This document shows positions 35,675 to 43,662 of a stretch of DNA of 64,000 bases, in pieces. The stretch's first letter is position 1. Every line of letters starts with the position of its first letter. The position numbers and the translations under genes are program-made. Under the pieces are notes generated by a model, which worked only from the letters and a program-made list of their open reading frames with translations, had not been told where the DNA came from and did no database searches. Source of the stretch: Salegentibacter flavus (GTDB taxonomy: Bacteria > Bacteroidota > Bacteroidia > Flavobacteriales > Flavobacteriaceae); assembly GCF_900115145.1 (NCBI RefSeq), contig NZ_FOVL01000001.1, positions 1 to 64,000 on the forward strand. Direction: 5' to 3'.

Positions 35675-35770
35675 AATTACGAGGGTGCTTGTACACCCGT
35701 AAGGTGAGGTCGATAATCACACTCACTAAATGCGAAGAGCATATACAACGCGTGGGCTCACTTATTTTTG
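35675..35770 (+). ncRNA. Candidate guide RNA for the Cas12f-like protein
   Basis: Directly after the stop codon lie three hairpins: GGGTG/CACCC (35683-35697), GTGAG/CTCAC (35704-35726) and ATGC-GAAGA-GCAT (35730-35742). Then comes ATACAAC (35743-35749), a 3' end like the UGCAAC-type end of Cas12f repeats. A guide could begin at 35750 (GCGTGGGCTCACTTATTTTT). No protein reading fits the region. The boundaries and the guide are inferences from position and structure. Confidence 0.6.
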
Positions 35771-35928
35771 CATTGGATTATTTGCTAAAGCAAAGCTGTT
35801 AGTTTGTCTATAAAAATATTGCTTACTCATTTTATAATCTTTTTAGTTCGATCGATATGTAATAACTGGTGTTTAATGTTGTATGCATAGTTTTAGGGTT
35901 ATACATTTTTATATAGCTTATCAAACTA

Positions 35929-36402
35929 CTACTCTCTTTCAAGATATGACATATTTATCATTTCAATTTTTCCATCTGCCCATACTTCATTATGGAAAAT
36001 ATATTTATCACCCATTGTGTAAAGCCTGAATCTATACTCTTTATCTTCAAAGGTTCCTTTGAGATAGTAAACATTTCCTTCGCGTTTACCGCTAGCTTTA
36101 AAATCACCTTGCTGCATTATGATCTTGTCTCCATGAATAATCAGGAGCATTTCTTTGGTTAAATCTTTTCCGTCTTTAAAATCATGGGCCGTTATAGTCA
36201 GTGTGGAGTCATTTTTAATATGCATTGTTTCTTTGTAATCCTGCTTTGAAACGGCTTGGTTGGATGAAACAAGAATGGAGTAATTATGCCATTTGCCCTC
36301 AAGAAAGGATACAATTTCATTTGGCTTTTGAATACTGTCCTGGGCTATCGTTTGACATATAGCCATCAATAAGATGATTGTACTTAAAATTATTTTTTTC
36401 AT
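35929..36402 (-). CDS. Secreted lipocalin-like protein of unknown function
   Basis: This 157-residue protein has a signal peptide ending CQTIAQ. The mature domain is beta-rich (VSFLEGKWHNYSILVSSN, SGKREGNVYYLKGTF, YRFRLYTMGDKYIFHNEVW) and looks like a small lipocalin-type barrel. Its ATG overlaps the TGA of a small upstream reading frame as ATGA, so it is probably the last gene of the export operon. Function unknown. Confidence 0.6.
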   Translation of the reverse strand: MKKIILSTIILLMAICQTIAQDSIQKPNEIVSFLEGKWHNYSILVSSNQAVSKQDYKETMHIKNDSTLTITAHDFKDGKDLTKEMLLIIHGDKIIMQQGDFKASGKREGNVYYLKGTFEDKEYRFRLYTMGDKYIFHNEVWADGKIEMINMSYLERE

Positions 36403-36560
36403 TGCATCTTCTTTTTGTGAAACTCCATATTTTTATAATCATTCTGTATTGGAATGTAAGCTTCTATTTCTAAACATTCATCTAGAAACTCAATGTTTAT
36501 AGTATTCCAAGGTGGTGTACCTCTTAAACCTTCAAATAGTTCTTTATTAATTGGAACCAA
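36399..36560 (-). CDS. Possible 53-residue protein with TTG start, coupled to the next gene
   Basis: Between the outer-membrane barrel gene and the lipocalin-like gene, one frame reads sensible protein sequence up to a TGA that overlaps the next ATG (ATGA). Residues VPINKELFEGLRGTPPWNTI, then NIEFLDECLEIEAYIPIQND, do not look random. The only start is TTG at 36560, preceded by the purine-rich stretch GAGGTAGGGGAAG. The same frame is open a further 36 bases upstream without a start. It may be a true small gene or a remnant. Confidence 0.35.
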   Translation of the reverse strand: MVPINKELFEGLRGTPPWNTINIEFLDECLEIEAYIPIQNDYKNMEFHKKKMQ

Positions 36561-36579
36561 GGTGAAAGCTTCCCCTACC

Positions 36580-37725
36580 TCAAAAACTCCAGCGAAGTCT
36601 CACAAATAGAATATTCCCTAATGTCTGATAATCTTCAAATTCAAAGAAAGACTGCCCTGTGAAATTAAGATCCCAGTTTGTGGCGACAGAATAATCCAGG
36701 CTTGGTATTATAATTGCTGAATGCCTGGTTGGTGAGTAAATACTGCTAAATGCCCATCTGAAAATTGGGGTGAATTCATTTGCCAGTTGCAGAAAACCTG
36801 AATATTTAAATGGCATTAAATTTTTCGCGCTTAAACTGGTATACAACAAGTTTTCTACGTTGCCAGACGAACTCTCGGCACTACTGTTATAAAGAACCGA
36901 ACCGTATATGTACAATCCTTCTTTAAAACCATAATCTACAGATACCGAGCTGCTCAACACATTTTCTGAATCCAAATACCCCTCATAAGGAACAAAATAT
37001 GAGATCTCTCCTTTAAAACCAGCTTCTTTTAAGTTTCCAGCCCAACCGGCTCCAATTACCCAGTCCTTTTTGTAAACGCCCGTGATCAGCTGTATATCAT
37101 AAGAAGCCTTATTAAACTTATACATTGCCGCAATTATTTTATCATCGGCGCTTTTTCCTTTTTTGGCAGCGACTTCAATCTTACTAAAATCACCTGTATA
37201 ATATTGAACTCTTATCGCATCACTGCCTGGTCGTTCCTCATAATCAAAATCTAAAAAATTATAGGTATTGAAGATATCATTGGGATTCCAGATCAAATTC
37301 ATCCCCCAGTTAACGCGCTGTCTTCCTACAGTAATATCCCAGTCGCCATTGGTGTAATTAATTAAAGCCCTGTCTATGGTGGAATTAAAAAGAAGGTCTC
37401 TGTTGTCAATTATATTCCAGGAAAGATCTGCAATACCATTGTCCTGCGAAATGTATCCCGAAAAACCGGGTATATTCTGAACATTGTCACCGTAAAAGAC
37501 TCTGTTCCTGACTTCTAACCTTGCTGTGAGTGAATTTGAAGGGATATATTTAAAATTCAATCTGTTGTGTAAAAGCGTTGTCCACTGCAACTGTTCCAGT
37601 CTGTCTACAAAACTAAATTCGTGCAGGTTCTTAATATAACCGGTAAGAAATAGCTTTTCCTCCTTTTCCTGAGCATATATAGTTAAGGTAAATAGTAACA
37701 GATATGTTAGCAAAAACCTTTTCAT
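36580..37725 (-). CDS. Outer-membrane beta-barrel protein of the export operon
   Basis: This 381-residue protein has a signal peptide ending TIYAQ. The rest alternates amphipathic strands with tight turns (YIKNLHEFSFVDRLEQLQW, DWDITVGRQRVNWGMNLIWN, GSDAIRVQYYTGDFSKIEVA) and closes with ILFVRLRWSF, a C-terminal Phe typical of outer-membrane barrels. The VGRQRVNWG...NPNDIFN stretch resembles DUF1302/alginate-export barrels. Five bases downstream of the ATPase gene, it is the outer-membrane component of the system. Confidence 0.75.
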   Translation of the reverse strand: MKRFLLTYLLLFTLTIYAQEKEEKLFLTGYIKNLHEFSFVDRLEQLQWTTLLHNRLNFKYIPSNSLTARLEVRNRVFYGDNVQNIPGFSGYISQDNGIADLSWNIIDNRDLLFNSTIDRALINYTNGDWDITVGRQRVNWGMNLIWNPNDIFNTYNFLDFDYEERPGSDAIRVQYYTGDFSKIEVAAKKGKSADDKIIAAMYKFNKASYDIQLITGVYKKDWVIGAGWAGNLKEAGFKGEISYFVPYEGYLDSENVLSSSVSVDYGFKEGLYIYGSVLYNSSAESSSGNVENLLYTSLSAKNLMPFKYSGFLQLANEFTPIFRWAFSSIYSPTRHSAIIIPSLDYSVATNWDLNFTGQSFFEFEDYQTLGNILFVRLRWSF

Positions 37726-37730
37726 GGCGA

Positions 37731-38432
37731 TCAGGTGGGCGTTTGTTGTACATCTGAATCTACCTTACCATCAACCAGTGTTATTACGCGTCTAGCTTTT
37801 TTGATCACTCTCTGGTCATGGGTAGAAAACAAAAAAGTGATATTCTCTTCTTTGTTAAGTTTGGCCATAATGTTCAGTAAATTAGCAGCCGATTTGGAGT
37901 CCAGGTTTGCCGTAGGTTCATCTGCCAGTATTATTTTTGGTTTTGAAGCCAATGCTCTGGCAACGGCAATTCGTTGTTGCTGTCCGCCCGAAAGTTCTCC
38001 TGGCTTACTATCTATCTTATCCTCAAGATCTACTTCTTCCAGTAAGCTTAATACCCTTTTTTCGCGCTCTTTTTTGGGCATATGCTGCAATTGCAATACA
38101 AAACCCACATTTTCTTTTGCAGTAAGCACCGGGATCAGATTAAACGCCTGAAATACAAAGCCAATATTGTGCAGTCTGAAATCTATTAATTTGTTCTCTG
38201 AAAGTTCGGTTAATTCAACACCGTCTATGATTACACTTCCTTTTGTGGGTTCATCCAGGCCACCCATCATATTCAGTAATGTAGATTTACCTGATCCTGA
38301 AGGGCCAACCAGGGCGACAAACTCCCCCTCCTCTATATGTACGTGTACATCCTGAACCGCGTAAACCGGCACTTTCTCCGGGTTATATGTTTTAGTCACA
38401 TTATGCGCGTCTATAATTGTCTTTGCCATCAC
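37731..38432 (-). CDS. ABC transporter ATPase, MacB/LolD type
   Basis: This 233-residue protein has Walker A GPSGSGKSTLL (about residue 41), Q-loop FVFQAFNLIPVLTAKEN, signature LSGGQQQRIAVARAL, Walker B IILADEPTANLD and the switch His in FSTHD. The FQAFNLIPVLTA and spacing mark the MacB/LolD/FtsE group, which powers transport of lipids, lipoproteins or periplasmic substrates rather than import. It directly follows two FtsX-type permeases. Confidence 0.92.
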   Translation of the reverse strand: MMAKTIIDAHNVTKTYNPEKVPVYAVQDVHVHIEEGEFVALVGPSGSGKSTLLNMMGGLDEPTKGSVIIDGVELTELSENKLIDFRLHNIGFVFQAFNLIPVLTAKENVGFVLQLQHMPKKEREKRVLSLLEEVDLEDKIDSKPGELSGGQQQRIAVARALASKPKIILADEPTANLDSKSAANLLNIMAKLNKEENITFLFSTHDQRVIKKARRVITLVDGKVDSDVQQTPT

Positions 38433-38433
38433 T

Positions 38434-39651
38434 TTAAATTTTACGTATTGCTTCAGAAGGATTTAATTGCAGGGCTTTATAGGCAGGATAAATTGCCGAT
38501 AATATGGCCGTGATAAGGCACATGGTCACGATAATCATATATTTTTCCTGGTCTAAGGCCGGATAGATCATTGAACTGAAACCATAGGATGCCAGGCCTT
38601 CAGAAAACATAGAAATATCTATTCCTGTTCTTCCTAATATGGTCACTGTTAACCAGCCCATGAGCAGACCAATGGGACAACCCATCAGTGTTAAATAAAT
38701 GGTTTCCAGCATGATCATGAAAAATATCTTCCGCTTGTTTAAGCCAATTGCCATCAACATCCCTAGTTCTCTAATTCGCTCTAATACAGACATTAACATC
38801 GTGTTTACTATACCAAAGGTTAGAGCAAGCAAAATGAGCCCGCTAATGATATAGGTATACAGGTTGAAGGATTCTATAATAAGGTCCAGTTCAGGAGCTA
38901 GCTGTCTCCAGTCTTCGACCTTCGCATTAGGAACCAGCGTTTTGCTATAATTTGTAATGCTGTCCAGTTGTTCTTCATCTTTTATTAAAATGGCTATTTC
39001 ATTCGTCTCAGAAGGCTTTAAATCTAGCAACTCCCGTAAATGCTCCTGCTTTACATACACATTCACTTCATCTAAAGAAATGTTCTTAGATCTGTAAATC
39101 CCTCCAACCCTGAAAGCTGCTGAAACTATTTCAGAGTTCACATTGGTAAAGGTTAATACCACTTTGCTTTTAAGTTTCAGCTTATGTTTTTTAGCCAGTT
39201 TCTGGCCAATCAGGATTTCATTGTCCTTGCCGGATCCAAAATATACGCCTTCAATAAGGTTTTGGTCTAATCCTATCTGGTTAGTTTCTGAAACCGGATT
39301 GATCCCGTATATGGTTACACCACTGGCAGTGGTTGTAGATGTTATCATCCCGGTTGCAATAACCCGGGAACTTACGGATGCAATTCGGTTATCAGACTCT
39401 AATTGTTTTAAGATCGAATCGGAATTCGGTATCGTGAATTTAGGGTCATTTTCCTGTTTAAAGTCCGGATTGTGTATTTGAATATGGGATAATTGCTTAT
39501 AAACAGATTCGTTGATATTGTTCTTATACAAGCCCCAGGAAAAAGACAGAATAAAGATTCCTGCCCATATTCCAATAATGATTGAGCTTACCACCACTAA
39601 GCTTCGGGAGGTGTTCCTCCATATATTCCGCCAAGCAATCTGAAACAACAT
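38434..39651 (-). CDS. ABC transporter permease, FtsX/MacB type (second)
   Basis: This 405-residue protein has the MacB/LolE topology: one N-terminal span (SLVVVSSIIIGIWAGIFILSF), a periplasmic domain of about 230 residues, then three spans, with the FtsX motif region VLERIRELGMLMAIGLNKRKIFFMI and a terminal ATR-like ...ALQLNPSEAIRKI. It is paired with the other permease and ends one base before the ATPase gene start. It would form a heterodimer with its neighbour. Confidence 0.9.
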   Translation of the reverse strand: MLFQIAWRNIWRNTSRSLVVVSSIIIGIWAGIFILSFSWGLYKNNINESVYKQLSHIQIHNPDFKQENDPKFTIPNSDSILKQLESDNRIASVSSRVIATGMITSTTTASGVTIYGINPVSETNQIGLDQNLIEGVYFGSGKDNEILIGQKLAKKHKLKLKSKVVLTFTNVNSEIVSAAFRVGGIYRSKNISLDEVNVYVKQEHLRELLDLKPSETNEIAILIKDEEQLDSITNYSKTLVPNAKVEDWRQLAPELDLIIESFNLYTYIISGLILLALTFGIVNTMLMSVLERIRELGMLMAIGLNKRKIFFMIMLETIYLTLMGCPIGLLMGWLTVTILGRTGIDISMFSEGLASYGFSSMIYPALDQEKYMIIVTMCLITAILSAIYPAYKALQLNPSEAIRKI

Positions 39652-39653
39652 GA

Positions 39654-40877
39654 CTAACTATTTATGGCTTCAACAGGTTTTAATCTCATCACTTTATAGC
39701 CCGGGTAAAAAGCCAATAGGATAGATAAGACCAAAACAATTAAAGTCTGAACAATAAAAATCTTCTCCTCACTGGAAAAGTATAGAATGGATTCAATGCC
39801 ATAATCTTCATATACCTGCTCTATTTCGCCGGTTAAACGAATTGGATATATGGTGAACCATTTTACGACCAGAATTCCTCCAATGATACCGGCAAAGCAT
39901 CCAATCAATGAGATCATTACAGATTCCAGCAAAAGGATAATGGCCAGTAAATGCTTTTTCATTCCTATGGCAATCAGGATTCCCAGTTCGTGTTTTCTTT
40001 CAAAAAGCATCATTAGCAAGGTGCCAAATAATCCGAAGGAGATAATAATATACAGGACAGCAATAATGATAAAATGTCCTGTTTTATCGGCTTCTATAAA
40101 CTGGTCAAGTTCAGACAGCATTTCTTTCCAGGTCATTACCTCATATTTCTCCGGATCTATTGTTTCTTGTATAGATCTTTTCAAGCCTTGCAGATCTGTT
40201 GTTTTATTGGGCATGATAGACACCGATGATAAGCGATCTTCCGCGCCATACATATATTGTGCCTGCTTGAGTGGAATATACACCACACTGTTATTCAAAT
40301 CTATAGCTCCTAATTTCACCAGGCCTTTCACCCTGTACTTCGCTGCGGCACTGCTTGCATGATAACCCTGGCCCAAAAGCACCAGGGTGTCATTTATTCC
40401 TAATTTGAGCTTAGAGGCCAAACCTTCCCCTAAAACAACCGCATTTTCATTGGGAGCTTCTATGAATTTCCCCTCAGTGATCTTTTCGTGAAGATTATTG
40501 ACCCCTTTTTCTTTGTCCGGGTCTATTCCTAAAACAAGAACGCCCTTTGTTTTATCTGTATAAGATGCCAGGGCAAAGCTTTGTAAACGGGGGATAATAT
40601 TCTCTACATTCGGATTTTTAAGCAACTCCTGATACAAATTTTCATCCTCCTCAAATGTGTTATCAATAGATTGCTCATCCCAATAGCCTGTCTGTTGGAT
40701 CTGCAGGTAACCGGTTGAATAACTCACCACGTTATGGATCATATTATCATAGATGCCATCGGTTAAGGACCGAAAAGTAATGGCCAGCAACACCGCGAAA
40801 AATACAGAGGTCGCGGTGATGATCGTTCTGCGTTTATTACGCCAGATATTTAACCAGGCCAGTTTTAATAACATCAC
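39654..40877 (-). CDS. ABC transporter permease, FtsX/MacB type (first)
   Basis: This 407-residue protein has the same four-span topology as its neighbour: TIITATSVFFAVLLAITF near the start, a large periplasmic domain, MLFERKHELGILIAIGMKKHLL before the last spans, and a final KVMRLKPVEAINS. Its ATG overlaps the stop region of the LolA-like gene by four bases, and two bases separate its stop from the next gene. Identity to a LolCE pair is unproven. Confidence 0.9.
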   Translation of the reverse strand: MMLLKLAWLNIWRNKRRTIITATSVFFAVLLAITFRSLTDGIYDNMIHNVVSYSTGYLQIQQTGYWDEQSIDNTFEEDENLYQELLKNPNVENIIPRLQSFALASYTDKTKGVLVLGIDPDKEKGVNNLHEKITEGKFIEAPNENAVVLGEGLASKLKLGINDTLVLLGQGYHASSAAAKYRVKGLVKLGAIDLNNSVVYIPLKQAQYMYGAEDRLSSVSIMPNKTTDLQGLKRSIQETIDPEKYEVMTWKEMLSELDQFIEADKTGHFIIIAVLYIIISFGLFGTLLMMLFERKHELGILIAIGMKKHLLAIILLLESVMISLIGCFAGIIGGILVVKWFTIYPIRLTGEIEQVYEDYGIESILYFSSEEKIFIVQTLIVLVLSILLAFYPGYKVMRLKPVEAINS

Positions 40878-41644
40878 TTTAACTGTTTCATATTTCTTGT
40901 GGTGAAGAAATTATCTTTAATAGGATCGTCAAAAACAATATCATTGTAAATGATCACCGTACTGTTTCCTTCTTTATCAACCGGGAACATTTCTATTTTT
41001 GAAGTTATTTTTCTCCCTCCCATTTCTTTGATATCACTGGACCTCATAATATTTACCAGTTCCCCATCCTCATCGTAGAATTCAGCTTTTAACTGTAAAA
41101 AATCAACCGTATCTATCCAAACGATTACCTTTTCCCATACAATGGCTGCTGAAGGTTTAGGGATCATTTGAATTTTATAGCATTCTTTACCGGAAATAGT
41201 TTCTTTTCCCAGCAGTGTATGATCATAATCTGATACTGAAGAAGCTTCCCTTACCAGGTCGTCATTGGTAAAGTCAGTCCCCATCCAGCTTTGAGACATC
41301 ATAGAGGGCGGCAATTTGATATTGCGCTCAATAGACGGGATCCAGTTCCATACTTCTTTTACTCGCTTTAAAAAAACAGTGCCCTTTTCTTTCGCGGGAC
41401 TTGTAACTAAAATCATGGAATAATCATCTCCCTTGCTCCAGGCTTTTATATGCATTTCCCGGCTCCAGGTAGGTCTTATGATCTTGATGGTAATATCTGC
41501 CTGGGAGGTTTTACCACGCATGTTCTCATCTGCCTTCTTGACAATGTCTTTTGCAGAGAGCTCTTGTTGACCATATACGGTCAAGAATGGCACTATGAAA
41601 ACCATAATACTCAACGTCAATTTTAGGAATAGTGAGGTTTTCAT
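40874..41644 (-). CDS. LolA-like outer-membrane lipoprotein-sorting protein
   Basis: This 256-residue protein has a signal peptide ending TVYGQ. The mature half-barrel contains DENMRGKTSQADITIKIIRPTW, SREMHIKAWSKGDDYSMILV, KGTVFLKRVKEVWNWIPS and YKIQMIPKPSAAIVWEKVIVW. This is the LolA/LolB-like family often found with MacB-type exporters. It is the first gene of the operon, suggesting that the system moves a lipid or lipidated molecule between membranes. Confidence 0.8.
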   Translation of the reverse strand: MKTSLFLKLTLSIMVFIVPFLTVYGQQELSAKDIVKKADENMRGKTSQADITIKIIRPTWSREMHIKAWSKGDDYSMILVTSPAKEKGTVFLKRVKEVWNWIPSIERNIKLPPSMMSQSWMGTDFTNDDLVREASSVSDYDHTLLGKETISGKECYKIQMIPKPSAAIVWEKVIVWIDTVDFLQLKAEFYDEDGELVNIMRSSDIKEMGGRKITSKIEMFPVDKEGNSTVIIYNDIVFDDPIKDNFFTTRNMKQLK

Positions 41645-41680
41645 AAAGTTAAAGTTAACTGACCTTATTATTAAAAAGAA

Positions 41681-41692
41681 TGATAATTATCA
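41681..41692. promoter_or_regulatory. Perfect palindrome upstream of the export operon
   Basis: TGATAATTATCA is a 12-base perfect palindrome 37 bases upstream of the LolA-like ATG. It resembles the core of metal-regulator (Fur-type) boxes. Regulator identity is a guess. Confidence 0.35.
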
Positions 41693-41739
41693 CTCAAATA
41701 GCACTATAATCTTTAAGAATAACTATAATTCATTCTGCT

Positions 41740-42114
41740 TTATTCTTTTCTTTCAGCCTTCAATTGTTTGAATAATTCCTTAAACAAACCTCGTGCAATC
41801 AATAATTTCATTATTTCATTGGTTCCGGCATAAATTCTGGCAAATCTATTATCTGCGTACATGCGTGCAATTGGATAATCCCACATATAACCATAACCTC
41901 CAAATAACTGCAGGCATTCATTAACTACTTTATTGTGCATTTCTGTTGCTGAATATTTCGCCATTGAAGCACTTTCAGCAGTTAGTTGATGTTTTATAAT
42001 AATGTACAGCGATCTAAAAAAGCCTGGTGAACCTGTAATTGTGTAGCGCATTCGGCAAGTTTAAATTGTGTGTTTTGGAATGCAGCAATCGGTTTTTTAA
42101 AGCTGTATCTTTAG
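41740..42114 (-). pseudogene. Remnant of an acyl-CoA dehydrogenase (C-terminal third, frameshifted)
   Basis: Reading the minus strand, RYSFKKPIAAFQNTQFKLAE and CATQLQVHQAFLDRC continue after a frameshift near 42010 as HQLTAESASMAKYSATEMHN, then LQLFGGYGYMWDYPIARMYADN and RFARIYAGTNEIMKLLIARG to a stop at 41740. These are the classical C-terminal helices of the family, including the GTNEIMK end. The first 250 or so residues are gone. It is distinct from the intact relative at 18029. Confidence 0.8.
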
Positions 42115-42347
42115 AAATGACCATTTTCCAGTATCAGGTTGGAAGATGAGATAATGGTTTTTCATTCATACACGGTAATTCGTGATTATATGCAGAATAA
42201 GATTAGAAAATAATCTCCCGAGATAAACCTTTCTTTTGAAGACTATTCTTGGAATAAATAAAAAATTATTTTTTGCAATATCCCCTAATGTTTATTCATT
42301 GCAACCAGTAATCCATTTTAATCTCTCTCTTTGCTTAGACGGATGCA

Positions 42348-42638
42348 CTATATGAATTTTGTAATTAAAACAATTGAGACAAACAACAAGATGCCAACCG
42401 CAAGGAGTGTAAACCATAATTTCCTCCTACGTGTGTCTTTCTCTCTGGCCTGAACCTGAAATTTTTGCTCAATAGCCATCCCTAACGGAATAGCGAGTCC
42501 CACAAGTAATGGTATCGATATGGCAATATTTTCTGTGATAACAAATGCTGTAATAGCTGCGGCAAATCCAATAATCGCTCCGATGACGTAACCCGCACCT
42601 TTAAAGGTTTCTGCATTCATATTTTTTGAATTTTTCAT
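42348..42638 (-). CDS. Small three-span membrane protein of unknown function
   Basis: This 96-residue protein has three hydrophobic spans (GAGYVIGAIIGFAAAITAFVI, IAISIPLLVGLAIPLGMAI, LWFTLLAVGILLFVSIVLIT). A basic, charged loop lies between spans two and three (KFQVQAREKDTRRRK). I do not recognise a family. It is a single gene between a pseudogene and a VOC gene. Confidence 0.6.
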   Translation of the reverse strand: MKNSKNMNAETFKGAGYVIGAIIGFAAAITAFVITENIAISIPLLVGLAIPLGMAIEQKFQVQAREKDTRRRKLWFTLLAVGILLFVSIVLITKFI

Positions 42639-42742
42639 TTTATTTATTCCTTTGAAAATTAAACAATATCCCTAGACAGTCTGACAAACTTTAAAAAACA
42701 ACAAAAAATCTTCTGTTTCTCCATAAGTTGGATACACACGCT

Positions 42743-42753
42743 GTTGGCATTTC
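42743..42753. repeat. Right-hand inverted end of the VOC/DUF1801 gene pair
   Basis: GTTGGCATTTC is the inverse of GAATGCCAAC at 43546-43555 with one base difference. Together they bracket a two-gene module. Confidence 0.45.
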
Positions 42754-42758
42754 GTTAT

Positions 42759-43136
42759 TTATTCTTCATTTTCTGCGAAAGTCAATATATATCCATTATT
42801 GTCCAAAATCGAAAATTCTGTTGCACCATAAAATGTTTTCTCAAGTCCTTTTATGATTTTCACTTTGTCTTTTATTTTATCGTGAAATTGTCTGATTTCT
42901 TTTATTTGGATGTACAGCAATAATGAACCTCCATTTTGTCTTGATATTTCTGGTAATTCTGAACCCAAACTCTCGAATGTTTGAAACATAAAATTAACTT
43001 TCCCGCAAGTCATCATCACCCATACAAAGTTGCCTTCATCAGGAACGGTCATAGCAACTTTAAATCCTAGGGTTTTATAAAAATCAATCGTCTTGTCTAT
43101 GTCGTTAACAAAAATGTTCGGTGAAAGTGAATCCAT
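42759..43136 (-). CDS. VOC family protein (glyoxalase/bleomycin-resistance fold)
   Basis: This 125-residue protein has the paired beta-alpha-beta-beta-beta modules of the VOC fold: NIFVNDIDKTIDFYKTLGFKV at the start, then FVWVMMTCGKVNFMFQTFES and TFYGATEFSILDNNGYILTFAE at the end. The final Glu-type metal position (ILTFAE) is retained. It may be an enzyme or a binding protein; no substrate can be inferred. It follows the DUF1801-type gene by 24 bases. Confidence 0.8.
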   Translation of the reverse strand: MDSLSPNIFVNDIDKTIDFYKTLGFKVAMTVPDEGNFVWVMMTCGKVNFMFQTFESLGSELPEISRQNGGSLLLYIQIKEIRQFHDKIKDKVKIIKGLEKTFYGATEFSILDNNGYILTFAENEE

Positions 43137-43160
43137 ATTTTTTCAGGTTTTTAAGTCAAT

Positions 43161-43514
43161 TTATACTGCTTGTTTTACAAGGAAGGAAACTCCTTTGCTT
43201 AAGATATCCTCTTTTGTAAATATTTTAAGGTGTCTTCGGTATTTACCTTTTCCTTCAAGGGTTCTGTTAGGATCTTCCATTAGGAATCCTTTAGAAAATT
43301 CAAGGGTGATATGTTTCTTGTTTAAGAATAATCCACTAAACATTTCATCATTTAGAAAGAATACAATGCCACCATACATTATCCTTTCGTCAGTTTTTGG
43401 GAAATGAGTAAAAATGATTTCGCGTATTTCAATGAGAGTATCAGATTTTTCAGCATCGATTAACTTTATTTCGCCCAAAAATTTTTGAACTTTTTCATTT
43501 TCAGATTTTTTCAT
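43161..43514 (-). CDS. DUF1801-type protein
   Basis: This 117-residue protein has the DUF1801/YdhG pattern: LIEIREIIFTHFPKTDERIMYGG near residue 28, FFLNDEMFSGLFLNKKHITLEF in the middle, and a C-terminal LEGKGKYRRHLKIFTKED. The fold is related to the iron-chaperone frataxin-like domain, but the role is unknown. With the VOC gene it forms a two-gene module flanked by inverted repeats. Confidence 0.7.
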   Translation of the reverse strand: MKKSENEKVQKFLGEIKLIDAEKSDTLIEIREIIFTHFPKTDERIMYGGIVFFLNDEMFSGLFLNKKHITLEFSKGFLMEDPNRTLEGKGKYRRHLKIFTKEDILSKGVSFLVKQAV

Positions 43515-43545
43515 TGAAGTTACTTGTCGATTTTTCGTTTTTAAT

Positions 43546-43565
43546 GAATGCCAACTCGTTATATA
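43546..43565. repeat. Left-hand end of the two-gene module with CAACTCGTTATATA
   Basis: GAATGCCAAC is the inverse of the sequence at 42743, and the CAACTCGTTATATA starting at 43552 is identical to 32778-32791 next to another gene. Confidence 0.5.
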
Positions 43566-43662
43566 GAGACTAAAATACCTTTTTATTAATTTTTAAAGGG
43601 GATACATGAAGTATTTCTATTCTAGGGAATTAAAAGAATAATTTTATTTCGAATTTTACTGG

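Noticed and set aside
35675-35770. CRISPR array next to the Cas12f-like gene
   Set aside because: No repeat of 25-40 bases recurs here; only one scaffold-like unit is present, so it is a single guide RNA at most.
40874-41644. Housekeeping LolA
   Set aside because: It lies in an island with its own permeases and barrel, so I call it LolA-like only and not the essential carrier.
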